NCBI GenBank assembly: GCA_003563465.1
Contig: PWVH01000038.1
Location: 1 to 10,075 of the forward strand
Origin: Coriobacteriaceae bacterium
Lineage (GTDB): Bacteria > Actinomycetota > Coriobacteriia > Anaerosomatales > SLCP01
Direction of reading: 5' to 3'
Length of the DNA: 10,075 bases
Shown here: piece by piece, positions 1-6,332 of the stretch
How positions within the stretch are numbered: the first letter of the stretch is position 1
Layout of the letters: every line of letters begins with the position of its first letter
Position numbers and translations under genes: made by a program
The notes under the pieces: generated by a model
Seen by the model: the letters and a program-made list of their open reading frames with translations, nothing else
What the model was told of the DNA's origin: nothing
The model's database searches: none

Positions 1-877
1 AGTGTCGCGCCACGTTGCGCCACACGCGAGCGAGGTCTGAGGCAAACGCCTCGGGGCTGGAGACATCCATCTGGCGGTCAGCCGAGTAGTCCGGCTCGGC
101 CGGTCCGCCGAGGAACCAATGCCGCAGCCACTGGTCGCTCACGTAGGTGCGCATACGATAGTACGGCGGCGAGGTGACAACGTGCCCGAATGGGCCGAAG
201 TCATCGGGAATCACTCCGTCCCGTGCATCAGCGTTGAGTACAGCGCCCTCCACCCGCGGCAACGGGTGATCGCATGCGCGCGCCGCTCGTCTCGAAACGA
301 CCTCGATCACCGGCACATACTCCGGGGACATGCCCCGGGCCCGCCAGAAGCGGACCGCACCAGCCGGTTTGGTAGCGTACGTTCGCGGCATCTGGTTCGA
401 AAGATAGCTCTGCACGTTCTTCCCGCGTGGCCCGTGTAGCGCACCAAGCATGATTGCTCTGAGTAGCACCGCGTCGTCGACCTCCGAATCTACAGCAAGC
501 AGGCCTTCCCGTATCGCACACAGTTCTCGCAGGGTTCCCGGATGATAGCCACACTCCCAGAACTCGCCTTCAGGTAGCTCGACGCCATCTATGTGCCGCT
601 CGATCAGCCTCCGCGCGAGACCGACAGCTTTAGCAGCATCGACCGCCACCAGCTTTGCTGACGCGATCGCTACCGCGACGGGACTCGCGTCGATCCCGAC
701 TGAAGACAGGCCGAGCAGCCTGGCGGCGAAGTTCGTGGTCCCGCGACCACAGAACGGATCAAGCACCCACCCGGACTCACCTTCGAGCGCCGAAAGTGGA
801 AACTCGGGACGAAACATCGTGTAGTAGGGCGCAACGGTGTTCAACGGATGGGTAGCGAGGGCCACGGCGGGACTCAT
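1..877 (-). CDS. DNA methyltransferase, N4-cytosine/N6-adenine type (3' end outside window)
   Basis: Predicted to transfer a methyl group from S-adenosylmethionine to an exocyclic amino group of cytosine (N4) or adenine (N6) in DNA. 292 codons are visible and the frame is still open at position 1, so the C-terminus is missing. Motif I is DPFCGRGT at residues 40-47, followed by a GIDASPVAV strand at 61-69. The catalytic motif IV is TSPPYY at 235-240. About 190 residues separate them, including a segment with SYLSNQMPRTYA at 157-168. Motif I before motif IV, with a long insert that could hold the target-recognition domain, fits alpha-like order; TSPPY is commonest in N4-cytosine enzymes, so the target base is open. 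The ATG at 877 is chosen because it forms an ATGA overlap with the mini-ORF upstream; the Shine-Dalgarno sequence (GGCGGGCGG) is weak, which fits translational coupling. It is the last visible gene of the unit led by the AbiEi-like regulator. It may modify host DNA for a restriction enzyme encoded beyond the left edge; that is inference. Confidence 0.85.
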   Translation of the reverse strand, partial: MSPAVALATHPLNTVAPYYTMFRPEFPLSALEGESGWVLDPFCGRGTTNFAARLLGLSSVGIDASPVAVAIASAKLVAVDAAKAVGLARRLIERHIDGVELPEGEFWECGYHPGTLRELCAIREGLLAVDSEVDDAVLLRAIMLGALHGPRGKNVQSYLSNQMPRTYATKPAGAVRFWRARGMSPEYVPVIEVVSRRAARACDHPLPRVEGAVLNADARDGVIPDDFGPFGHVVTSPPYYRMRTYVSDQWLRHWFLGGPAEPDYSADRQMDVSSPEAFASDLARVWRNVARH

Positions 878-954
878 CGCACACCGCCCGCCTTGGGCCC
901 GCAACCCACACGATGGCCCTGGGAGTGCCTGACGAGGTAGCCTTCGGTAATCAT
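874..954 (-). CDS. 26-residue mini-ORF coupled on both sides by ATGA overlaps
   Basis: This short frame begins MITEGYLVRH and ends in GGVR. Its ATG overlaps the TGA stop of the AbiEi-like gene (ATGA at 951-954) and its own TGA overlaps the ATG of the methyltransferase (ATGA at 874-877), so it exactly fills the gap between the two genes. The peptide is Gly/Arg/His-rich with one Cys, has no membrane segment, and I do not recognise it as any family. It could be a real small protein, or a leader whose translation carries ribosomes from one gene to the next and so fixes the ratio of regulator to methyltransferase. Against it, the Shine-Dalgarno signal before its ATG is poor, and two overlaps could arise by chance in a 73-base gap. 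Confidence 0.45.
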   Translation of the reverse strand: MITEGYLVRHSQGHRVGCGPKAGGVR

Positions 955-1742
955 GTCGATGTAGCCTCGAAGCCGGTCGAGTCGATCACATCGTAGGCGG
1001 CATGGTATCTACCCGAGACCGTGCGGTCACCGAGATAGTACGGCCCTGAGCCTGACGGCGCCACAGCAACCAGAGCGGCTGCGGCGGCTGCGGCTCCGCC
1101 GCGATCCATGAGATATGCAGCGCGAAACCATGCCGCTGCGGGACGGCCGTCAAGCTCGCTGGCGAGATCCTTTACGTGTATCGAACGTGCCGCTTGCGGT
1201 AGCCATTCCCCAGCGTTCGGCCAGTCGTGGTAGCCCGCCGGACGAGCCGCCATGAAGGCTACGAGTGTCGCCGGTGACCATACAGGCAACCCATCGCGCC
1301 TCTGCAGTGCCGTTGCGAGCGACCATCTCACGATGCGGTACGCATCGAAGGACTTGGGTGTTCGAACGCCTGGAGGCGCACCGATGCTCTCGACCTCAGG
1401 CCTGCGACTCGCTAAGCCGAGAAGATACGCAGCTGACTCGGCAGCTACTGTGAACGCGGCCTCGGTGTCGCGAGCGAGAACCGCCCGCAGCTCGATCAGC
1501 GGATCGCCCGAGCTAAAGGCTCCTGCACGAGCAGCAGGCGCGAACTCCCATACACCCTTTGTGGCCAAAGGCAGGAGCCACCCACGCTCGCGAAGGCGCC
1601 GGGCGACAAGATCGACCGGCATGCTCAGGCCCGCATCCTGTGCGAAATCCCCCAGCTGGGCTGTCGTGACCACTCGCGGTTGCTCGAGTTCGAGCAGCTC
1701 GAAGAGTGGCGCGAATCCCGCTGGAACGCTGCGTACTGTCAT
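951..1742 (-). CDS. AbiEi-like type IV antitoxin / winged-helix transcriptional regulator
   Basis: 263 residues. The N-terminus (about 10-65) reads as a winged-helix DNA-binding domain: helix-turn-helix around VVTTAQLGDFAQDAGL, then LVARRLRERGWLLPL and a wing ending in GVWEFAP. This is the layout of AbiEi-family antitoxins (COG5340-like, 'predicted transcriptional regulator of viral defense'). The rest matches the usual AbiEi body only loosely, and an alanine run of about seven residues near 213-219 is encoded by a GCN-rich stretch. In classical AbiE, AbiEi represses its own operon by binding inverted repeats and neutralises the nucleotidyltransferase toxin AbiEii. No AbiEii follows here; instead come a mini-ORF and a DNA methyltransferase. 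A GTG at 1751 is also possible, but the ATG at 1742 is preferred because AGGTG (1749-1753) sits 6 bases before it. A perfect 19-bp palindrome 13 bases upstream of the start is a likely self-operator. Confidence 0.7.
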   Translation of the reverse strand: MTVRSVPAGFAPLFELLELEQPRVVTTAQLGDFAQDAGLSMPVDLVARRLRERGWLLPLATKGVWEFAPAARAGAFSSGDPLIELRAVLARDTEAAFTVAAESAAYLLGLASRRPEVESIGAPPGVRTPKSFDAYRIVRWSLATALQRRDGLPVWSPATLVAFMAARPAGYHDWPNAGEWLPQAARSIHVKDLASELDGRPAAAWFRAAYLMDRGGAAAAAAALVAVAPSGSGPYYLGDRTVSGRYHAAYDVIDSTGFEATST

Positions 1743-1748
1743 TCTAGA

Positions 1749-1753
1749 CACCT
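1749..1753 (-). promoter_or_regulatory. Ribosome binding site deciding the AbiEi-like start
   Basis: AGGTG on the minus strand lies 6 bases before the ATG at 1742. The in-frame GTG at 1751 overlaps this site and has only AGGA three bases before it, which is too close, so the ATG is the better start. Confidence 0.5.
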
Positions 1754-1755
1754 AT

Positions 1756-1774
1756 CCTGTCACTCAGTGACAGG
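1756..1774. promoter_or_regulatory. Perfect 19-bp palindrome, probable operator of the AbiEi-like regulator
   Basis: CCTGTCACTCAGTGACAGG has two exact 9-base arms around a single central base. It lies 13 bases upstream of the preferred ATG of the AbiEi-like gene. A further TGACAGT half-site lies at about 1789-1795. On the minus strand a weak TTGCCT lies on the upstream side and overlaps the palindrome edge, and TAGGTG lies just after it, so a protein bound here could block a promoter. The arms are followed by no T-run and the element precedes a gene start, so an operator fits better than a terminator. That the neighbouring regulator binds it is inferred from known AbiEi autoregulation. Confidence 0.6.
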
Positions 1775-1925
1775 CAAAGTGTTTCACATGACAGTGGCGG
1801 GGTCAAAGTGCTTGACGGACGCTGGTGTTGCCTGGGCCGCGAAGTACGCAAGAAGTTACGCATTCAGCGGTCAATCGAACACCAGGAGGGGTCCGTCCCA
1901 AGGCAATGATCGACGGCAGTGAGCG
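1775..1925. other. Intergenic stretch with no recognised gene or terminator
   Basis: This stretch lies between the end of the radical-SAM-like gene and the palindrome before the AbiEi-like gene. I see a TGACAGT half-site near 1789-1795 but no convincing coding frame, no long hairpin followed by T residues, and no tRNA. It probably holds the promoter of the AbiEi-like unit near its left end, since the gap is wide for this compact region. Confidence 0.4.
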
Positions 1926-2762
1926 CTACGAGGCTTCGAAAACCGACCACTCGACGGTGTCGTCCGCGGTGGGCGTACCTTTTTTGACGTGGAGCGTCTT
2001 GTCGCGGTGCATGCACCACGACCGGACTCGCGCGGCGATATCTGCGTAGAAGCCATGCTCGCGGTCGAACTCGGTAGCCAGTCTGCTGTAGTTCCACTTG
2101 CCGAAGACGATGACGTCGGCGAAGCCGACTGCCTCCAACAACTTCTCTACGCAGTCCGCGGAAGGGTCGATGTTCGGAGTCGGATACGGCTCGATGCTCA
2201 CCCAGGTACGACGGCCTGCCCGCGCGATCGCCTCCAACGATGCAATACGATCCGAGGGTGACGCAGCACCTGACTCCCATCGGCTTCGGAACCCGTCTGA
2301 AAGCGACACAAGCGAAATCCCGTAGCGATTGAGCGGGTGCAGTCGATTGCCCGCGGATACCTCGAGTGGATACACTCCCTTCGTTAGCGTCGTCGCTGGA
2401 ATCCCGGCTTCATCCAGGCGCAAGAGAAGCCGCAGCGTCAGGTTGCAGATCTCAGGGCGACCTGCACGAGAGGCGCTATCGTACATGAACGGATCGGTCG
2501 TGAACGAGAAGTGCACGTTGTCTACGCGGTGTCCGAAGCGACGAAGCTCAGTGTCGAGAAGCGCCTCGGCATTCGAGACTGGCCGGGGCTGCATCCACTC
2601 CTCATAGGTCCGAATCCTGCCGGTGCGCTTGGCCAGCATCATCGCGTAGCACGGATACCGGCACCCATGCCCGCATCCCTGCACATGGTTCGCGGTCCAG
2701 CCACCGTATTCGACCTTGCTACGGTACAGTAGCGACTTGCGCTCGATGGCGGTGTCAGTCAT
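1926..2762 (-). CDS. Radical-SAM-like three-Cys-motif protein (TcmP partner)
   Basis: 278 residues. The N-terminal core has GCGHGCRYPCYAM with Cys30, Cys34 and Cys38, i.e. CX3CX3C, one residue longer in the second gap than the canonical radical SAM CX3CX2C. The surrounding sequence (VEYGGWTANHVQGC, then FSFTTDPFMYD near 85-95 and TTLTKGVYPLEV near 128-139) resembles SplB/COG1533-type radical SAM barrels, and SIEPYPTP near 194-201 fits a late barrel strand. It may bind a 4Fe-4S cluster and SAM in the cytoplasm; the reaction and substrate are unknown. The family is known mainly for sitting beside TcmP, as here: its ATG overlaps the TcmP-like stop (ATGA, 2759-2762), with GAGGTG six bases upstream as ribosome binding site. 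Pairing and motif make the family call fairly secure; function is not inferable from sequence. Confidence 0.8.
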   Translation of the reverse strand: MTDTAIERKSLLYRSKVEYGGWTANHVQGCGHGCRYPCYAMMLAKRTGRIRTYEEWMQPRPVSNAEALLDTELRRFGHRVDNVHFSFTTDPFMYDSASRAGRPEICNLTLRLLLRLDEAGIPATTLTKGVYPLEVSAGNRLHPLNRYGISLVSLSDGFRSRWESGAASPSDRIASLEAIARAGRRTWVSIEPYPTPNIDPSADCVEKLLEAVGFADVIVFGKWNYSRLATEFDREHGFYADIAARVRSWCMHRDKTLHVKKGTPTADDTVEWSVFEAS

Positions 2763-3676
2763 GAGATCACCTCGATACCCTGCAAGTATTCGCCCGCGGA
2801 CAGGAGGGACATTTGGCCGAAATGATCTGTCATCTCCTTGGCGTAGACCTCACACACGATCTTCACTACCGTGTCATTTCGCGACGCGAAGAGCAAGATG
2901 TACTGCGTCCCGACAGTGCCAGGCTTGCTCATGCGAAACGCCGCGGTCTTGAGGCCCTGGCTGGCGAACACCGCCCGCGCATACGTACTCGCATCATCGA
3001 TCACGCCCCTAGTACTGAGGTCGATATCAGAGCCGAAGAAGTCCTTGAGAGTATCCATGGCGCTGGACGCGCGCGAAGATGACCCGACAGCCACACCGTA
3101 CGTCCGGCGGAGCGACTCGACCATGTAGTTGAACAGCACGTCAAGCTTCCATGGAAGATCGATCAGCGACTCCACGGTCGTTCGGTTGATCTCCGCACCG
3201 AACGGATCGACGAAGATGAACGCGGGAGTCTGCGATGTGGGCGACAACATCAGCGCGTCCACCGCTGAGTTGGCGTCGTCGTTCACGAGGTGGGCGAGCA
3301 CGACATGCTGCACCGCGGGATTCGCCCCCAAGAACTCGCCGACCTTGGTTTCGAGCGCGGCGAACCGGTCGCGATCCTGCTCGACGAGGTGTAGGTGAAT
3401 CGTGATACCCCGTGTCTTGAACTGCTCGGCGTGGGAAGCTATCTCTTCAAGAAGCACCAGCGGCGATCCGCTTAGCAACTCGCCCCGCGCACCGCATGCC
3501 TGCCCCGTTCCCGCGAGCAGATCGATGACGTGCCACTCCGGATCGACCCAGTCGGCACACTTCGGACCTGCCCAGATTCTCAGCCACACGGCGAAGTACT
3601 TGCGTAGTATCGAGAGCTTCTTCGCAGTCTGCGGTCTGTGCTTGCCGCCGCTGAAGTATGGGTGTGCTTCCGTCAC
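2759..3676 (-). CDS. tcmP: Three-Cys-motif partner protein, predicted SAM-dependent methyltransferase-like
   Basis: 305 residues from the GTG at 3676. The N-terminus has HPYFSGGKHRPQTAKKLSILRKYF, typical of the TcmP family (TIGR04474). HVIDLLAGTGQA near 49-60 looks like a class I methyltransferase motif I strand and glycine loop. HLHLVEQDRDRF near 94-105 carries the acidic motif II position, and AFIFVDPFGAEI near 150-161 resembles a motif IV DPFG strand. It may methylate a nucleic acid or another substrate together with its three-Cys partner, but no reaction is established. An in-frame TTG at 3688 would add four residues; the GTG is preferred because GGGGGA (3681-3686) lies just upstream and the TTG has no Shine-Dalgarno sequence. 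The stop overlaps the next gene's ATG, so the two are translationally coupled and probably work as a complex or in successive steps. Confidence 0.82.
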   Translation of the reverse strand: MTEAHPYFSGGKHRPQTAKKLSILRKYFAVWLRIWAGPKCADWVDPEWHVIDLLAGTGQACGARGELLSGSPLVLLEEIASHAEQFKTRGITIHLHLVEQDRDRFAALETKVGEFLGANPAVQHVVLAHLVNDDANSAVDALMLSPTSQTPAFIFVDPFGAEINRTTVESLIDLPWKLDVLFNYMVESLRRTYGVAVGSSSRASSAMDTLKDFFGSDIDLSTRGVIDDASTYARAVFASQGLKTAAFRMSKPGTVGTQYILLFASRNDTVVKIVCEVYAKEMTDHFGQMSLLSAGEYLQGIEVIS

Positions 3677-3680
3677 AGAG

Positions 3681-3686
3681 TCCCCC
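3681..3686 (-). promoter_or_regulatory. Ribosome binding site deciding the tcmP start
   Basis: GGGGGA on the minus strand ends 4 bases before the GTG at 3676, while the alternative TTG at 3688 overlaps it and has no such signal. This supports the shorter protein. Confidence 0.45.
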
Positions 3687-3758
3687 AAGACACTGTCGGT
3701 GACGCCGTACTCCAGTCCAATGATACGGTCAGGTCCTTAACCGCGTCTGGCCGTCGCC

Positions 3759-3960
3759 TTACACCCCAAGGAGCCCCTCCAACCGTTCGCGCATACGCGC
3801 CTTCCGCGTCTCGTAGAACTCGGGTGTCAATGGCCATCTCGGAATGCGCCAGTCATGGCCATCGACAGATGAACCCGCGTTGGATGGCGGGCAACACGTA
3901 CTCGTGAACTGTGATGCCTTGCAGTGCACGGTCAATGGTGATCGGTGTTTGGAATGCCAT
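3759..3960 (-). pseudogene. Remnant of a DUF262 (GmrSD-like) gene, internally deleted and frameshifted
   Basis: An ATG at 3960 opens MAFQTPITIDRALQ, continues HEYVLPAIQRGF and stops at a TGA (3853-3855) after 35 codons. This is a close match to the start of DUF262 proteins, whose N-terminus commonly reads like MAFQTPITI...YVLPAIQREFVW, with IQR-E-F in the nucleotide-binding/nuclease domain. DUF262 proteins usually run to several hundred residues, so nearly all of the gene is gone. In another frame, open from about 3986 and ending at 3759, the last residues (RWPLTPEFYETRKARMRERL, then EGLLGV) look like a normal protein C-terminus and may be the tail of the same gene brought close by deletion. 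The N-terminal assignment is good; the tail's identity is a guess. The near-repeat at 3826-3863 lies at the probable junction. A functional 35-residue peptide cannot be excluded. Confidence 0.65.
3826..3863. repeat. Short direct near-repeat at the DUF262 deletion junction
   Basis: GTCAATGGCCATC (3826-3838) and GTCATGGCCATC (3852-3863) differ by one inserted base and lie about 25 bases apart. They sit where the DUF262 N-terminal remnant loses its frame, so they may be scars of slippage or deletion; a chance match of this length is possible. Confidence 0.4.
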
Positions 3961-3998
3961 GTGTCTGTGTATCCAGTACACGCCAAGGCCCCTCAAGA

Positions 3999-6332
3999 CT
4001 ACGCCGACAGTGGCGGCAGCGCCTGTGCGACCGCCTCTTCCATCATCTCGTCGTACTCCCAGGGCGCTTTGATAACTATGGCCTCATCGACCCAGTTGCC
4101 GGAATCTACGAGGCGGCCGATGCCGACCCATCTCGAGCACCTGCACTGGTGCTTCTTGAGCTGGCAGTACGCGAACAGGTTCCTCTGAAGACTCTCTCGG
4201 TCGACGTCACACATGAAGGTGATTCCACCCTCCCCATCATCGAGGACCATGGTCATGTCGTGATTGGCCCCATCTGCACGAGTCCTCTCACTCAACTCGA
4301 CGGCGTTGCGGAAGAACGTCTCACGCGCGTCCCACCCGAGTTCGAGAAGCGCAAGACTGATGTGCAGATAGCCGTGGGGCGCAGTGTCCTCCAGCTCGCG
4401 GAGCAATGCCCTCATCTCGTCCGGCATCTGCTGGCGCGGAATCGGCGGCGCGTCGCCCTCGTAGCGCTCGTCGTGCATGAAGCAAGCGTCTAGACCCTCG
4501 CTGTAGCCCATGATGCTCCATCTGTAGGGGCCGTTGCCCTCTCGGGCCTGGACGAGGTGTTCGAAGTACAGTCCCTCGGCCAGGTAGTGACCGAACCAAT
4601 CGATCTCGTCGTGAGCCTCGACGAATCCTAGCTCATTAACGCGACGTCTCCGATGCAGGTAGTGAACGAGCTGAACCGGCAACTCAAGCGCCTCAACGAT
4701 TTCCTCCAGGTCCAGGAGTGACACTGACCAGGGCAAATCACCGTCGCGCATCACGCCGAAGTCAACGAGCTGATTGAGATTCGTCGTAAATGGGTCAAGC
4801 GCATCGAGGTTCACGGTCACCAGTAGATAGTCGTGCATCTGTCCCGAACGAACACGCAAGCGCTCGGTGCCGACCTCGAACTCGACCCTGTCCGTCGATT
4901 CCATGAAGTCGCGAGCCTTGAGCGCTTGCTCGTGTGCCTCTCCGATGAGTGCGTCGAGTCGCTCGCGCATCGAGTCGGCGCCGCCCCGACGAGCGGACTC
5001 GGTCATCGTTCCAGCCTTAATCTCGACGAGAATGGCATGGTCATCAGCGAGTGCGAGCGCGTCCAACTCGCCCTCTCTCGGAACGCCGTGGTCCATCCAC
5101 GAGAACTTGAGGTTGCCGAATACTCCCGCACGGGGCAACGCCGCCCGCAACAGCTCAATAACCCGTGACTCGGCGAATTCTGAGCGGGCGCCCTCGTACT
5201 GTTCCCAGCCGTGAGGCTCGCCTTTGTCTGCCTCTTCCTTGAGCACCTGTTCGGCCAAGGGGCGCAAGGCCCAGGTGAACGATGTCGGCACGACGACAAG
5301 ATACCGATTGTCCCCTAAGGAGAGCGACGGCTGGACCTGGAAAGGGGGTGTGGGGTGGGGCAAGGCAAAACACTCCTCGCCGCAAGAACCCCATGCGAGA
5401 GAAGTTGCCTCCATTAGGGCTCGAACCCTACCCTCCTCGATGCCAGAACGCTCAGCCAGCTCTGACACAGTGAAGACTGGCGCGTCCTGCATCAAGAACT
5501 GGGTCCACGCAGTCAGGCAGTAGACCTTACGCGCGTTCCAAGGCCTCTTCGTTGGCGGGAGGAGCCTCTTCACCAATCTCGCAAGTCGACCGCGCCCCTT
5601 GGGCCAAGCGCCCACCCACAGCTTCTCCGCCTCCTGTGCGCCGCGCCTATAGGCCACGTTCAGGCGCTCATCGACCAGTGAGATAATCGCGTCGCCGACC
5701 TTAACGCCATCAGTGATACTCCAGTCCAGCCAGTGCGACACATCCCGGTGCATCCGGCTTTCGATGCCAAGCAGCATCTCCTTCATGCGGTCGTAATGAC
5801 CAGGGTAGCGAACCACAAGTGAGTTCATGAGGGTTCGAATCCAAAGATCACGCTTCGCATCCACTGGCGCATCGCCGTGCTTCTTGGCGTCCTGCGCCAT
5901 CCAGAGCCAGACAGTTGACGCGAACAAGCCCTCCACCCGTCGTTGAACGTCCTCCAACACGTGAGGTGGAACGACGAACTGCTGACCTGGTCCCCGATTG
6001 CGGGCGTAGAGCGTAGCCGCGTACTCAACATGAGCCATTACAGTCTCATCCTTCGACGACTGCTCTCCAAAGCCCATCGGTGTGTTTCGAAACCAGAGGG
6101 CACCGAGCATGGACTCGGGTTGATAGGAGTGAAGAATCCGATACAGCTCCTCAACTTCCTGGAGCATGTCGCGCTTGAGCCTGTCGGCGCCCTCGCCGAG
6201 AGTGCGGCGCATGTCGGCGTGACCTTCCGCATCTAGCGTCGAGATCACTCGCACTTCACGCCCCGTGCGCTCCATCACGAATCCTGGTCCGTTGAATCGC
6301 TCGTAGTCGCGCCGCCGGAAGGGGTTCTTCAC
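3999..6332 (-). CDS. PD-(D/E)XK nuclease-like protein, large, of unknown family
   Basis: 777 residues from the GTG at 6332. A restriction-endonuclease-like fold is indicated near 380-445: an acidic helix SEFAESRVIELLRAAL, then EGELDALALADDHAILVEIKAG, giving the D-X(n)-E-X-K triad as Asp424, Glu437 and Lys439. Before it, VFTVSELAERSGIEEGRVRA (287-306) looks like a helix-turn-helix, and the N-terminal 250 residues are helical with no motif I know. The C-terminal third has LKKHQCRCSRWVG (a CXC pair) near 730, perhaps a metal or nucleic-acid contact. I infer a DNA-cleaving effector. It is directly coupled to the methyltransferase upstream: GTGA at 6329-6332 joins stop and start, with GGGGG seven bases before. 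A GTG at 6335 would add one residue. Modification enzyme plus nuclease in one unit suggests restriction-modification, but I cannot place the protein in a named system. Confidence 0.75.
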   Translation of the reverse strand: MKNPFRRRDYERFNGPGFVMERTGREVRVISTLDAEGHADMRRTLGEGADRLKRDMLQEVEELYRILHSYQPESMLGALWFRNTPMGFGEQSSKDETVMAHVEYAATLYARNRGPGQQFVVPPHVLEDVQRRVEGLFASTVWLWMAQDAKKHGDAPVDAKRDLWIRTLMNSLVVRYPGHYDRMKEMLLGIESRMHRDVSHWLDWSITDGVKVGDAIISLVDERLNVAYRRGAQEAEKLWVGAWPKGRGRLARLVKRLLPPTKRPWNARKVYCLTAWTQFLMQDAPVFTVSELAERSGIEEGRVRALMEATSLAWGSCGEECFALPHPTPPFQVQPSLSLGDNRYLVVVPTSFTWALRPLAEQVLKEEADKGEPHGWEQYEGARSEFAESRVIELLRAALPRAGVFGNLKFSWMDHGVPREGELDALALADDHAILVEIKAGTMTESARRGGADSMRERLDALIGEAHEQALKARDFMESTDRVEFEVGTERLRVRSGQMHDYLLVTVNLDALDPFTTNLNQLVDFGVMRDGDLPWSVSLLDLEEIVEALELPVQLVHYLHRRRRVNELGFVEAHDEIDWFGHYLAEGLYFEHLVQAREGNGPYRWSIMGYSEGLDACFMHDERYEGDAPPIPRQQMPDEMRALLRELEDTAPHGYLHISLALLELGWDARETFFRNAVELSERTRADGANHDMTMVLDDGEGGITFMCDVDRESLQRNLFAYCQLKKHQCRCSRWVGIGRLVDSGNWVDEAIVIKAPWEYDEMMEEAVAQALPPLSA

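Noticed and set aside
1252..1770. A 172-codon open frame on the plus strand opposite the AbiEi-like gene.
   Set aside because: It is a GC-driven antisense frame with low-complexity Ser/Arg/Ala content and no family resemblance, lying over a well-supported minus-strand gene.
1879..1905. A small GGGAC...CCCC hairpin after the radical-SAM-like gene as a terminator.
   Set aside because: The stem is only about three to four pairs and is not followed by a run of T on the minus strand.
3720..3725. TATCAT on the minus strand as a -10 element for a tcmP promoter.
   Set aside because: No matching -35 hexamer is found 16-18 bases upstream, so it is not better than chance, though a promoter in this gap is plausible.
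5415..5430. TAGGGCTCGAACCCTA resembles the T-arm of a tRNA.
   Set aside because: No anticodon arm, D-arm or acceptor stem can be built around it and it lies inside the continuous nuclease-like coding frame.
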